Assembly: GCA_024639185.1 (NCBI GenBank)
Contig: JAHEIW010000036.1
Location: 1-34,701 of the forward strand
Length of the DNA: 34,701 nucleotides
Direction of reading: 5' to 3'
Origin: Deltaproteobacteria bacterium
GTDB taxonomy: Bacteria; Desulfobacterota; Desulfobacteria; Desulfobacterales; JAHEIW01
The notes under the pieces were generated by a model. That model saw only the letters and a program-made list of their open reading frames with translations, was not told the DNA's origin and ran no database searches. The first letter of the stretch is position 1, and every line of letters starts with the position of its first letter. Positions 1-8,277 of the stretch are shown piece by piece. Position numbers and translations under genes: made by a program.

Positions 1-2
1 AT

Positions 3-377
3 CTGGAGCAGGTGGTCCTGACATCCGGAATATTCCGCTTTAATCAAACTGATGCCGCCATAATCAGGCAGCGCATGGATGATATTCTGGCGTTGCGCGC
101 TAAAAAGCAACCCCTGGATTACCCATCCTGCGGTAGCGTTTTCAAACGCCCCCCAGGTTATTACGCAGGCGCGTTGATCGAAGAAGCCGACTTAAAGGGT
201 GAGCGCATCGGAGGTGCCATGATCAGTCCCAAGCACGCCGGATTTATCCTCAATACGGATAATGCCAGCGCTAACGATGTCCTGAGCCTGATTCGCAAAA
301 TCGAAGACAAAGTCAGTCAGCGGTTCGGGGTAAAGCTGGAAAGAGAAGTAAAACTGATTGGTGAGTTTGACGAATAG
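3..377 (+). CDS. murB: UDP-N-acetylenolpyruvoylglucosamine reductase, C-terminal part
   Basis: This is the 3' end of murB; the reading frame is open from base 3 and the start lies outside the window. MurB reduces UDP-GlcNAc-enolpyruvate to UDP-MurNAc with NADPH and FAD in cytoplasmic peptidoglycan precursor synthesis. The visible ~124 residues hold the family's C-terminal domain: the PSCGSVFKRPPG segment, with the Ser that serves as general acid in the family, then AGALIEEADLKG, the IGGAMISPKHAGFI block and a closing RFGVKLEREVKLIGEF stretch. The ending is normal. A hairpin repeat (413-503) follows the stop codon. Recognition is by motif and is strong. Confidence 0.93.
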   Translation: MEQVVLTSGIFRFNQTDAAIIRQRMDDILALRAKKQPLDYPSCGSVFKRPPGYYAGALIEEADLKGERIGGAMISPKHAGFILNTDNASANDVLSLIRKIEDKVSQRFGVKLEREVKLIGEFDE

Positions 378-412
378 AAATCAACTTTTGAGTAAAACAG
401 AGAAAATATTAA

Positions 413-503
413 ACCACGAAGATCACGAAGGACACAGAAATGAATAAGGCATTTTAAAGTTTTTAAGCCCTTTTTGAACTTCGTGTCTTTGTGTCTTTGT
501 GGT
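413..503. repeat. Dispersed hairpin repeat, 'ccacgaag...ctttgtggt' type, copy 1
   Basis: An imperfect inverted repeat: the left arm begins accacgaag and repeats cacgaag, and the right arm ends gtctttgtgtctttgtggt, with an AT-rich centre. A second copy lies at 7590-7668, also directly after a gene end, and a relative with 'gcaaag' arms is at 1255-1324. Placement after stop codons suggests a role in transcript ends or RNA stability, but this is inferred. I see no coding capacity. Confidence 0.75.
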
Positions 504-521
504 CAAATAAAAATAATCGGA

Positions 522-1218
522 ATGGACTCTAAAACCCCTCGTAACGGCCGGCAACTGACCGGCTTTTTCATTCCTCTCGCAATCCAGGCAGCATCGCAGG
601 CACTCTCCTATCCACTGGTGGCAATGGTTGCCTCACGCGGTCCCGGCGGCCCGCTGAACCTGGCCGGTTTGGCCCAATCGACCACCGTAATGGTCTTTCT
701 GGGCATATTCGGATTGGCCTATGTGACCACTGGCATGGTCTATGCGGCTTCGCGAGAAGGCTACTTCAGATTCAGAAACGTGGTTCTGATGACGGGACTC
801 GGTGTGGTTATCGTTCAGGGATTGCTGAGTATTCCAGCGCCAGCGCATCTGTTGTTTGGAGAGATCATCGGCCTGCCGCCTTCCATTGAAACGCCGGCCA
901 AGATTACGCTGTTGGCCAGTATTCCGGTACAGTTTTTATTTTTTTTGCGCACCCCGTATCTGGTCATCATGTACATCAACAAAGCCACGGCAAAAGCCCG
1001 CAACGGTAATGGCCGGTCATTCAATTTATCTACTCACCATTCTCACCTCTGGCTTCATTTTACTCTTTTCTGGTGCTCAAGGATATGTCATCTGTGCTGT
1101 GAGCTTATCTTTGGGTAGTTTGTCTTCCTCAGCTACGATGCGGATACTCATGAGCCGATCCAGATCAAAACCGGCGCCCGTTGCACCGACAACCACCTCG
1201 ATCGGTCAGATTCGATAA
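522..1218 (+). pseudogene. MATE-like membrane transporter, truncated and frameshifted
   Basis: From the ATG at 522 about 160 residues read as a polytopic membrane protein of MATE-like type, with hydrophobic helices and blocks such as GFFIPLAIQAASQALSYP and SRGPGGPLNLAGLAQS. Near 1005 the coding sense moves to another frame, where a further hydrophobic segment (GFILLFSGAQGYVICAVSLS) runs to about 1110. The original frame then gives about 30 more non-hydrophobic residues. The whole is under 240 residues, against about 400-450 for an intact member. I read it as a decayed gene with at least one frameshift and loss of the 3' half. The exact substrate class is unknown. Confidence 0.6.
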
Positions 1219-1254
1219 GGAAAAAGTAACTAAAATGAGCTAACGCATCATGTC

Positions 1255-1324
1255 TCACGCAAAGTCGCAAAGACGCCAAGGTTTTAATAATTATAATTCT
1301 TTGCGCCTTAGCGGCTTTGCGTGA
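1255..1324. repeat. Dispersed hairpin repeat, 'acgcaaag...ctttgcgt' type
   Basis: The left arm tcacgcaaagtcgcaaag pairs imperfectly with the right arm ctttgcgcc...gctttgcgtga around an AT-rich centre. It has the same architecture as the repeats at 413-503 and 7590-7668, with GC-enriched arms. It lies just after the broken MATE-like gene. Confidence 0.7.
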
Positions 1325-1365
1325 AAAAAAATTAAAATGGAACGGTCTTCAACCTTCGAAGCGCT

Positions 1366-1705
1366 GTACGGGATTTCACATCTATATGATATTAAGGTGT
1401 TCAACAGGCATGAGGTTAAGAAAGAATATAATTATAAACGATTAAACGGATGGCAGAACGGTTAGATTTTGTCCGAGAGCTCCCGCATCCAGCGGGATTT
1501 CACATCGATCTATATAATATTAAGGTGTTAAACAGGCGCAATCAGATTCAAAAATGTATCTTTATAAGTACTAAACGCGTTTCAAGGCATTTAGATTTTG
1601 GCTCAGGGCACGGCGAAATTCAATTCAAAAACGGAGCGTACACGGTAGTACGCGAGTATTTTGAATTGAATTTTAACACAGCCATGGGCCAAAAGATGAC
1701 TGCAT
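1366..1705 (+). repeat. Dispersed repeat family 'gggatttcac...aaggtgtt', partial plus full copy
   Basis: This stretch upstream of the ferredoxin end holds no gene that I accept. A partial copy (about 1366-1411) and a longer copy (about 1490-1705) share gggatttcacatc, then atattaaggtgtt and aacaggc. The long copy continues with attcaaaaacggagcg, acacggtagtacg and ends near cacagccatgggcc. The same order of blocks is found reverse-complemented at about 7921-8051. An open frame runs through it on the + strand, but it overlaps the ferredoxin antisense and resembles nothing. Confidence 0.65.
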
Positions 1706-1716
1706 TGAAACGCGTT

Positions 1717-1917
1717 TTAGTCGGAGTCCTCCCAGGTGATACAATCAACCGGACACGTCTCCATCGCTTCTTCAATACAATCCTCCGAACCGCCTTCGGG
1801 CAGGATGACTTCTGCTTTTTCCTCTTCTTCATTAAATGCAAAAACCTCGGCGCAAAGTTCAACACAGCTCTCACAGCCGATGCATTCATCAGCATCAATT
1901 ACGACTCGTCGGGCCAT
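1717..1917 (-). CDS. Ferredoxin, single [4Fe-4S] cluster type
   Basis: A 66-residue small electron carrier of the cytoplasm. The cluster motif is CIGCESC near residues 12-18, followed by the remote CP of CPVDC near the C-terminus, which together supply four ligands. Two further Cys (VELC and SEDC) sit where related Desulfovibrio-type ferredoxins carry a second cluster or a disulfide. The protein is very acidic (EEEEKAE and a C-terminal WEDSD). The start at 1917 is chosen because GGAGAT lies a few bases upstream and the family begins at this point; an upstream in-frame Met would add 21 unconserved residues. It stands alone, divergent from the MFS gene at 2103. Redox partners cannot be told from context. 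Confidence 0.92.
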   Translation of the reverse strand: MARRVVIDADECIGCESCVELCAEVFAFNEEEEKAEVILPEGGSEDCIEEAMETCPVDCITWEDSD

Positions 1918-2102
1918 GGTTCGATCTCCTTTTATGCGTTTGTGGCAGGGCCGCGAAGCCCACGTGAAAAAACCAAACATAAGGTCTGCGCAACCAAAAG
2001 CAAGGGGATTGACATTCCTTTTAAATTAAGATTCATTAGCATCTTCGGGGAAGAAACGATGATTCAAAAAAGCACCTATAACAACAAACGACTTATCACT
2101 CA

Positions 2103-3278
2103 ATGACCCGACAGCCAATCAATGAGCCTCAATCGGCGGAATTTAAAACAACTCGTATCGTCGTGCTTTCGGTATGCCACTTTATTCATGATGTCTATTC
2201 CAGTTTCCTGTCACCGCTTTTACCCCTGCTGATCGAAAAGCTTTCAATGTCTTTAACGCAGGCCGGCTTTCTTTCTTCTGTCATGCAACTGCCCGCACTC
2301 ATGAACCCGTATATTGGTATTTTAGCCGATAGAATCAGCGTGCGCTATTTCATCATTTTTGCGCCGGCCCTGACCGCTGTCCCGATGAGCCTTATCGGCC
2401 TGGCTCCCAACTACTCTATATTATTACTACTATTATTCATTACGGGAATCAGCGTTTCACTCTTTCACGTCCCTTCGCCGGTCATGATTTCGCGTTTATC
2501 CGGTGAAAAAAAAGGTCGTGGAATGAGTTTTTATATGACCGGAGGAGAGCTTGCCAGGGCAGTCGGGCCCCTTGTGGCGGTGGGAATGGTATCTGTGTAT
2601 GGGCTTGAGGGATTCTATCCGATTATGATCTTCGGCCTGGCGGCATCGGCCTGGCTGTATTTTAATTTTCGGGAGATACCCATAGCCGTTGATAAAAACC
2701 GCAAAATTTCACTGTTGCAAACCTGGCGCGAACTGCGGTTTATTTTAATGCCTTTAACGGCAATCCTGCTGGCGCGGGGATTTATGCATGCGTCCATAAC
2801 CGCTTTTTTACCAACCTTTATTAAGTTGGAAACCGGTGATCTCTGGCTGGCGGGTATTGCCCTTACGCTTTTCGAAATCAGTGGGGTCGGCGGCGTGTTT
2901 GCAGCTGGTTCTTTGAGTGATCGTTTCGGCCGTCGCCGGATCCTGCTCATTTCTTTGCTGGGGGCGCCTATCAGTTTACTCGTATTTGCCTGGATTGGCG
3001 GGTGGTTTCGGTTTTTAACGCTGGTCGTTATCGGATTTACCCTGCTGTCGACAACTCCGGTTATGCTCGCTCTGGTGCAGGAACACGCCAGCAGCAGTCC
3101 GGCGGCCGCCAATGGATTCTTCATGATGGCATCGTTCATAGCACGCTCGGCCATCGTAGTAGTGGTTGGCTTCATCGGGGACTTGATCGGTCTGCGCGCC
3201 ACCTATTTTGTAAGCGCCATCATGGGTCTGGCTGCGATTCCGTTTATCCTTAAATTGCCCGGAAAGAAATCGATATGA
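2103..3278 (+). CDS. MFS transporter, fosmidomycin-resistance (Fsr)-like
   Basis: A 391-residue inner-membrane major facilitator protein with about 12 hydrophobic segments. The VCHFIHDVYSSFLSPLLPLL start with its HxxxD pattern, the loop GILADRISVR after TM2 and the internal repeat SLSDRFGRRRILLIS between TM8 and TM9 are typical of MFS proteins, especially the Fsr-like drug/sugar-analogue exporters. Substrate is not deducible. The stop overlaps the ATG of the following antiporter gene (ATGA at 3275-3278), so the two were probably translated as a coupled pair. Family assignment is firm; the Fsr subfamily is likely. Confidence 0.85.
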   Translation: MTRQPINEPQSAEFKTTRIVVLSVCHFIHDVYSSFLSPLLPLLIEKLSMSLTQAGFLSSVMQLPALMNPYIGILADRISVRYFIIFAPALTAVPMSLIGLAPNYSILLLLLFITGISVSLFHVPSPVMISRLSGEKKGRGMSFYMTGGELARAVGPLVAVGMVSVYGLEGFYPIMIFGLAASAWLYFNFREIPIAVDKNRKISLLQTWRELRFILMPLTAILLARGFMHASITAFLPTFIKLETGDLWLAGIALTLFEISGVGGVFAAGSLSDRFGRRRILLISLLGAPISLLVFAWIGGWFRFLTLVVIGFTLLSTTPVMLALVQEHASSSPAAANGFFMMASFIARSAIVVVVGFIGDLIGLRATYFVSAIMGLAAIPFILKLPGKKSI

Positions 3279-4521
3279 AACTTTTTAACATACTGGCAAT
3301 TTTGATAACCCTCTCAGCGGGTTTCAGTTACATCAATCATCGCTTTATTCGGCTGCCGACGACCATCGGATTAATGGCCATTTCCCTGCTGGTTTCGCTA
3401 GGATTGATCGCTCTGGGTGCGCTGTGATTTGGACTCGAAGAAGACGCCCGCGTCTTGCTCAACAACATTGATTTTGATGAAACCCTGCTGCACGGCATGC
3501 TCAGCTTCTTACTGTTTGCCGGCGCCCTGCATATCAATCTGGTGGACCTGGCCCGCCAAAAATTTATTATCGGCACGCTCGCAACGCTGGGCGTTATCGG
3601 ATCCACTTTAATTATCGGATGGGCCAGCTGGTGGATACTCGGCTGGCTGGGCATCGATTTGCCGTTTATTTATTGCCTTTTGTTCGGCGCCCTGATCTCA
3701 CCGACCGATCCCATCGCGGTCATGGGTATTTTAAAAAAGCCGGGGTGCCTGCAAGCCTCGAAACCAAAATTACCGGCGAATCCCTGTTTAACGACGGTGT
3801 CGCGGTGGTGGTTTTTCTGGTTATATTACAGATCACCACCGGAACCCAGACCGTTACGGTCACTTCCGTAGCTGGACTTTTCCTAAAAGAAGCACTTGGC
3901 GGCCTGATTTTCGGGCTGATCATCGGGGCAATCGCTTATTGGATGTTGATAAGTGTTGAAAACTACCAGGTTGAAATTCTGATCACCCTGGCCCTGGTTA
4001 CCGGAGGATTTGCGCTTGCCGATGCATTGCATCTTTCCGGGCCGATTGCCATTGTGGTGGCCGGGCTGCTGATTGGCAATCACGGTCGCATGCTGGCCAT
4101 GGACGATGAGGTGCGCGATCATCTGGACAAATTCTGGGAACTGGTTGATGAGATCTTAAATGCCGTACTGTTTGTCATGATAGGCCTGGAGGTCTTGGTC
4201 CTGACCTTTAAATGGTCCTATCTTTTAGCCGGAATCATCCTTATTCCGCTTATCCTGGTTGTTCGCTTTATCTGCGTTGGCATTCCGGTGGTCATTCTCA
4301 AACGCTTTCGAACCTTCAGCCCGCATGTCATCAAAATCATGACCTGGGGCGGTCTGCGCGGCGGTATCTCGGTGGCGGTGGCGCTGTCTTTGCCGGCCGG
4401 TTCAAAACGTGAGGTAATTTTGGTGGTTACCTATATGATTGTGGTTTTTTCCATCATCGTGCAGGGTTTGAGCATCGGTAAACTGGTAAAGGCGGATAAA
4501 AGACTGCTGTCTGAGGGCTGA
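3275..4521 (+). pseudogene. Na+/H+ antiporter, NhaP/CPA1 type, interrupted by a TGA and a frameshift
   Basis: The three parts together give a full-length (~415 residue) CPA1 antiporter. Part one (3275-3424) ends at an in-frame TGA, codon 51 (3425-3427). Part two continues in the same frame (NIDFDETLLHGMLSFLLFAGALH would follow) through the signature SPTDPIAVMGILKK. At 3733-3739 a run of six A then G breaks the frame. The -1 frame resumes exactly with AGVPASLETKITGESLFNDG and runs to 4521, ending with TWGGLRGGISVAVALSLP. One extra A would restore the second break. The TGA may be GGA or TGG mutated. Most likely a recently damaged gene or one with sequence errors; recoding is possible but unproven. 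Confidence 0.85.
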
Positions 4522-4644
4522 AGTCTGAATAGTGCTGCAAAATCAGCTTAAATTGATTCAAGCAAATGTGAGTACAAACAAATTTGAAAAACCAAGGAAT
4601 CAGGTTCATAAAGATTATTTAATTCCGCTGAAAGCGGATTGAGG

Positions 4645-4673
4645 TTTCCCAGTTTCTTTCGGAAACTGGGAAA
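4645..4673. terminator. Strong hairpin between convergent genes
   Basis: A 12-bp perfect stem (tttcccagtttc / gaaactgggaaa) with a 5-nt loop, placed between the antiporter and the minus-strand molybdopterin oxidoreductase. A smaller hairpin, ccgctgaaagcgg, precedes it at about 4624-4636, and the widespread degenerate motif atcctgtagatcctgtc follows at about 4687. There is no clear T-tract on either side, so termination is a guess and a dispersed repeat is equally possible. Confidence 0.4.
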
Positions 4674-4709
4674 AATATCCACAAAATCCTGTAGATCCTG
4701 TCTAAAAAA

Positions 4710-5408
4710 TTAATCAAATCTTTCTTCTTTCCAAGGATCCGCCGTGTTCGAGTACCCCCGGCTTTCATAAAAACCGGGCTCATCCACATCGGAAAATCGG
4801 ATGCCTTCAAGCCATTTGACACTCTTGTAAAAATAGCGATCCGGTATCAGGGCGCGCACGGGGGCGCCGTGGGGTTCAGCCAGCTGCTTTCCTGAGAATT
4901 GATAGGCCAGAATGACATTTTCCTTGAGGGCAACACTGAGCGGGATATTACTCGTATATCCGGCATGCCCTTCGAGGATAACGAACTGTGCGTTGCTTCT
5001 GACGCCGGCCTGTTTCATAATTTCCGTCATGCGAATACCGGTCCATTTGGAATCCAGCAGGGTCCATCCGGTCACACAATGCACATCACAGGTCAGATCG
5101 ACCGGATTTAAGCCCAGCAAACCTCGAAAACGGATGATTTGTGGTTTTTCAACCGCACCGCTGATTTTCAGTTGCCAGGCATCAGTCTTGCCGGATCCAG
5201 CCGCTCCCCCCATGGGCTTCAGCGCTTTGACCGCATGCTGCCCCGGCGGAATACGTGGCCGCGCGTCCGGTCTTAGATTGGCGGCCCATGCCCGGTTTTC
5301 AGAATCTGTGAGTTTTACAAACAAACCCGGCAGACCTATGGAAACCAGACTGCCGCCAGCCAGCGCCATAAAATTCCGTCGGGTTATTTCCTTGTGTGCC
5401 TTATGCAT
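4710..5408 (-). CDS. Tat-exported molybdopterin oxidoreductase, sulfite oxidase/YedY-like fold
   Basis: A 232-residue periplasmic enzyme with a twin-arginine signal (TRRNFMALAGG near residues 9-19). The rest is a compact sulfite-oxidase-family Mo domain: LTCDVHCVTGWT carries the Cys expected to ligate molybdenum, and the family blocks WTGIRMTEIMKQAG and EPHGAPVRALIPDRYFYKSVKWL follow. The size matches the short single-domain members, lacking the C-terminal dimer domain of true sulfite oxidases. MsrP-type relatives repair methionine sulfoxide with a heme b partner; no such partner gene is adjacent, so substrate and electron donor remain open. The start has tgcctcctga upstream on the opposite strand, giving a TCAGGAGG ribosome site. 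Confidence 0.85.
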   Translation of the reverse strand: MHKAHKEITRRNFMALAGGSLVSIGLPGLFVKLTDSENRAWAANLRPDARPRIPPGQHAVKALKPMGGAAGSGKTDAWQLKISGAVEKPQIIRFRGLLGLNPVDLTCDVHCVTGWTLLDSKWTGIRMTEIMKQAGVRSNAQFVILEGHAGYTSNIPLSVALKENVILAYQFSGKQLAEPHGAPVRALIPDRYFYKSVKWLEGIRFSDVDEPGFYESRGYSNTADPWKEERFD

Positions 5409-5666
5409 TGATCTACCTGCCTCCTGAGGTTTTTTTGTAAGGATCTATACAAAACTAAACGTAAGGCTCAAATACCCTTCTGGCAATGGGTGAGGATTGT
5501 TGTATAAAATGGTAAAACAATTAGCATGAAGAGAGGTGCTTACCCGCGAGAAACAGCTGGCGCAGAACCCAAAACCATTGCGTTATGTGTCTTGATCTGT
5601 TACCCTGCCCTCTTATTTTAACCCGTTCTATTGGCTCCACAAAAAACCCTTAAAGGAGAGATCGTA

Positions 5667-6032
5667 ATGGCTGATGAACAACAGCAACCAACCGAATTAA
5701 AACTCGACCGCAGCAATCTTTATACAGAGGAAACCTTTACCGATCTTAAAGTGGGCATGATCAAGCGCATGACGCCCGTTAAGTCTGATGGCTCCGTGGA
5801 CAAAACCCGCAAATCCGTATTCGTCGCGCATACGTCTTTGATGACACCTGGCGGCCCCTTGCCGTTACAGGCCGTCATTCAGGCCAAGGATCTGCAACAG
5901 GCGATAAAAAAATTTCCGGATGCCATGAAAGCCGCAATGGACCGCTTGGCTGAAGAAGCCAAAAAATATCAGGAGCAGCAGGGGGATCGTATTGAAAAGC
6001 CGGACTCGCGAATTATTGTACCCGGCAGATAG
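5667..6032 (+). CDS. Conserved cytoplasmic protein of unknown function
   Basis: A soluble 121-residue protein with no signal or membrane segment. It has the order ELKLDRSNLYTEETFTDLKVG, then a predicted beta-rich middle (SVFVAHTSLMTPGGPLPLQAVI) and an amphipathic C-terminal helix rich in Lys and Glu (AMKAAMDRLAEEAKKYQEQQ). I recall similar short cytoplasmic proteins in deltaproteobacteria but know no function. The start at 5667 follows AAAGGAGAG by six bases; an upstream in-frame ATG at 5631 lacks a site. It stands alone between the oxidoreductase and the TPR gene. Confidence 0.8.
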   Translation: MADEQQQPTELKLDRSNLYTEETFTDLKVGMIKRMTPVKSDGSVDKTRKSVFVAHTSLMTPGGPLPLQAVIQAKDLQQAIKKFPDAMKAAMDRLAEEAKKYQEQQGDRIEKPDSRIIVPGR

Positions 6033-6122
6033 GAAAAAGGCACATAAAAATTGAAAATCGGACCTCACATCTATCCTGGTATCTTATTTTTCATTTTTTG
6101 TGTGAATTCTATAGCTTAATTC

Positions 6123-6143
6123 AAACTAGTATTTTACTAGTTT
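6123..6143. promoter_or_regulatory. Perfect 9-bp inverted repeat in AT-rich leader
   Basis: aaactagta-ttt-tactagttt is a perfect palindrome in the AT-rich 270-bp gap between the 5667 gene and the TPR gene. It could be an operator or a weak terminator. No regulator in the window is clearly linked to it. Confidence 0.35.
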
Positions 6144-6305
6144 ATATTATAAGTTACTATTAACGATTTTATTATAGTCTAGTTTATTATCCCAGACCAC
6201 TTCATGAGAGCCTCCGGTTCCCTGCTATTTTTTTTTGATATCCTGTTGAAATTCATATTTTTTATGGTATTCAGAATTTCTAGCAACTAAGCACTAGGGA
6301 TACAT

Positions 6306-7574
6306 ATGAAGTCTTTTTTTAAAAAATTTTCAGGCAAGACGCCTTTGGTGCATGAAAATGAGGGCGATGAACTGTTTGCTGCCGATCTCTGGGGCAAGGC
6401 CAAAATCGAATTCGAACGCGCCCTGCAGAAATTGGAGCGTACTCAAGCGCCGGACCCAGATTTCAAAGCCCGGCTGCAAAAAAAAATAGCCTTGGCAAAA
6501 GAGGCGCTTGCTCGCGGCCATAAACGCAGTGCCGATGACATGCTCGAAGCCGGCTTTTATGAAGATGCGCGCGAGCTATATCTCCTGGCCCTGGAGCTTA
6601 CCGAAGATCCAGCACTTCAATCCGAACTCGACGAAAAACAAAAACTGCTTGATTTTCAGATGAATGAAACCATTGCGGAATCGCTGCCGGAGGACGATAC
6701 GCCGCCTTTTGAAGACAACAACCGCTCCTCTGAAATCGATGAACCGCAAGATCGACAACCGGCGGAAGGGGACGAAGAAACCTTCACAGCATTGTGCGCT
6801 ACATTGCCCGATAATGTTCAGCAAGCCTACCTTGGCTATGGCACCAACTTTAAAAGGGGTTATCTGGCATTAAACCGGGGAAAATTTTCCGATGCTGTTG
6901 AGTTTTTGAGCCAGGCCATGTCGGAAAATCCGGTGTCTGACAGTTTTATCCCCCTGGAGCTGGCTACGGCCTATCTGAATCTGGACAGGCATGCAGAAGC
7001 GCAGCAATTGCTTGAAATGCTGTTAAACAAACAACCGCAGGCCCTACCCGCATACCAGCTACTGTGTGAAATTTTCTGGGAAAAAAGCGAATTTGACCGT
7101 GCGCAGGACTTACTCAACCAAGTTCCAGAAGAGCTGACCGAATCTGTGGCGGTCTATCTTTTAAAAGGAGAGACTTTTTTCCGCAGGGGAAACCACATGG
7201 AAGCCAGAACATTATATCAAACATTTTTAAAGCAGTATGGATGGGATGAGCGCATTGCCCGGGCACTTGCCAGAACTCATGAGGCCCTCAACGAGCTGGC
7301 CAACGCCCGCAATTTATACCGCGAGTTGATGGCACAATGCCGCAGCTGTCACGCACGCATCGACCCATTTATCAAAGAACGCTACGCCGATCTGTGTTTT
7401 GATTCCGGCATGCTCAGCAGTGATATCCTTGAGCTTTATCTTGCCCTGGCCCAGGAGGTTCCCGCCAAAGCTGCTGAATATTACGAAAAGGTCAGTCGTA
7501 TTTATGATGCCCAGGGCAATACCAATGAAGCCGCCAGATTTCGCGCCATCGCCGAAAAAATGGCCCAAAAGTAG
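6306..7574 (+). CDS. TPR-repeat protein
   Basis: A 422-residue soluble protein made of tetratricopeptide-like helix pairs: an N-terminal set (DELFAADLWGKAKIEFERAL), an acidic linker at about residues 120-160, and a C-terminal set from about residue 165 (NFKRGYLALNRGKFSDAVEFL, then AEAQQLLEMLLNKQPQALPAYQ). Near residue 345 it has CRSCH inside a helix region. That is formally a CxxCH motif, but there is no signal peptide, so it is not a cytochrome. TPR proteins scaffold protein complexes; the partner is unknown. AGGGATAC precedes the ATG. A hairpin repeat follows the stop. Confidence 0.85.
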   Translation: MKSFFKKFSGKTPLVHENEGDELFAADLWGKAKIEFERALQKLERTQAPDPDFKARLQKKIALAKEALARGHKRSADDMLEAGFYEDARELYLLALELTEDPALQSELDEKQKLLDFQMNETIAESLPEDDTPPFEDNNRSSEIDEPQDRQPAEGDEETFTALCATLPDNVQQAYLGYGTNFKRGYLALNRGKFSDAVEFLSQAMSENPVSDSFIPLELATAYLNLDRHAEAQQLLEMLLNKQPQALPAYQLLCEIFWEKSEFDRAQDLLNQVPEELTESVAVYLLKGETFFRRGNHMEARTLYQTFLKQYGWDERIARALARTHEALNELANARNLYRELMAQCRSCHARIDPFIKERYADLCFDSGMLSSDILELYLALAQEVPAKAAEYYEKVSRIYDAQGNTNEAARFRAIAEKMAQK

Positions 7575-7589
7575 TGGATGCTTGGCTTT

Positions 7590-7668
7590 ACCACGAAGGA
7601 CACGAAGTAAGAATATTAAATTATTCGTAAAATTCTTTTTTAGCTTTGGGTCTTTGTGCCTTTGTGGT
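7590..7668. repeat. Dispersed hairpin repeat, 'ccacgaag...ctttgtggt' type, copy 2
   Basis: The arms accacgaaggacacgaag and gtctttgtgcctttgtggt flank an AT-rich centre. It matches the copy at 413-503 in arm sequence and in its place just after a stop codon. Confidence 0.75.
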
Positions 7669-7705
7669 GAAATATAAAAGTGGAATTAGTGTCAAAGGCA
7701 AGAAT

Positions 7706-7903
7706 ATGGCGAATGAATATTTAATCGAGATCCACAACTATATCAGTGAACAAAAAGATATTGCTAAAAGCCGCCAGGCTGAGGCGCAAGAAAACAAAGA
7801 TAGGGCATCCCAACGGTTTTATGAAGGCCAGTTAGCGGAATGGCAGCAGATGCGCGCCTATCTGGCTGAAAAGGTTGATCTTAAAACCCAAAAATATTTC
7901 TAA
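7706..7903 (+). CDS. Small conserved helical protein
   Basis: A 65-residue, highly charged, probably all-helical cytoplasmic protein: NEYLIEIHNYISEQKDIAKS then a second helix ending GQLAEWQQMRAYLAEKVDLK. The start at 7706 has AAAGGCA upstream and removes 20 residues encoded by the hairpin repeat. A shorter look-alike (YLLNIYKLIDQRIAEAQ) is encoded at 8119-8265, so the two may be paralogues. Function is unknown. Confidence 0.7.
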   Translation: MANEYLIEIHNYISEQKDIAKSRQAEAQENKDRASQRFYEGQLAEWQQMRAYLAEKVDLKTQKYF

Positions 7904-7920
7904 AATTGGCTTTAAAAACC

Positions 7921-8051
7921 CATCTTTTGCCCGCTGGCTGTGTAGCGATTTGATTCAGAATGTTCACGTACTATCGTGTCCGCTCCACTTTTGAATCGAA
8001 TCGACGCCTTTTGAACACCTTAATTTATTAAAAAAAAGACGTGAAATCCCG
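7921..8051 (-). repeat. Dispersed repeat family 'gggatttcac...aaggtgtt', minus-strand copy
   Basis: Read on the minus strand it gives gggatttcacgtc, attaaggtgttcaa, attcgattcaaaagtggagcg, acacgatagtacgtgaacatt and cacagccagcgggcaaaag, in the same order as the copy at about 1490-1705. The tail (catcttttgcc...ggctg on the + strand) also resembles 9098-9140. It looks like a non-coding mobile or REP-like element. Confidence 0.65.
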
Positions 8052-8118
8052 CACGTGGTTGCGGGGGCCAGCAAGAAAATCCTGAGCCTTTTAAGCCAGG
8101 TTTCAATCAAACAAAATT

Positions 8119-8265
8119 ATGGCGTATATATATTTACTCAATATTTATAAATTGATTGATCAAAGGATTGCAGAGGCGCAGATGGCCATAAAAAATGGGG
8201 ACTTTTTTTCAATTCAAGGAATGTTATCGTTTCTACTTTTAAATTTGAAACCCTCATTTTGGTAA
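8119..8265 (+). CDS. Small protein candidate, 48 residues
   Basis: An open frame from ATG 8119 to TAA 8265, ending 12 bases before nudC. It begins with YIYLLNIYKLIDQRIAEAQ and resembles the first helix of the 7706 product, then becomes hydrophobic (MLSFLLLNL). No good ribosome site is seen. It may be a degraded paralogue of the 7706 gene or a nudC leader peptide. Confidence 0.35.
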   Translation: MAYIYLLNIYKLIDQRIAEAQMAIKNGDFFSIQGMLSFLLLNLKPSFW

Positions 8266-8277
8266 GGAATTAAAACG

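Noticed and set aside
1450-2106. Long + strand frame across the ferredoxin region
   Set aside because: It is antisense to a clear ferredoxin, begins in a dispersed repeat and has no recognisable composition or domain.
2615-3202. 195-residue minus-strand frame inside the MFS gene
   Set aside because: It is a shadow of the MFS coding sequence; its composition, rich in Arg, Ser and Pro, reflects antisense codons.
3425-3456. Selenocysteine at the NhaP TGA, with the hairpin aagacgc/gcgtctt downstream
   Set aside because: The loop is two to four bases (ccc g) without G in its first two positions, NhaP antiporters are not known selenoproteins, no Cys is expected there, and a second break follows in the gene.
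6306-7574. Cytochrome c reading of CRSCH in the TPR protein
   Set aside because: The protein has no signal peptide and the motif lies within a TPR-like helix, so heme attachment is not expected.
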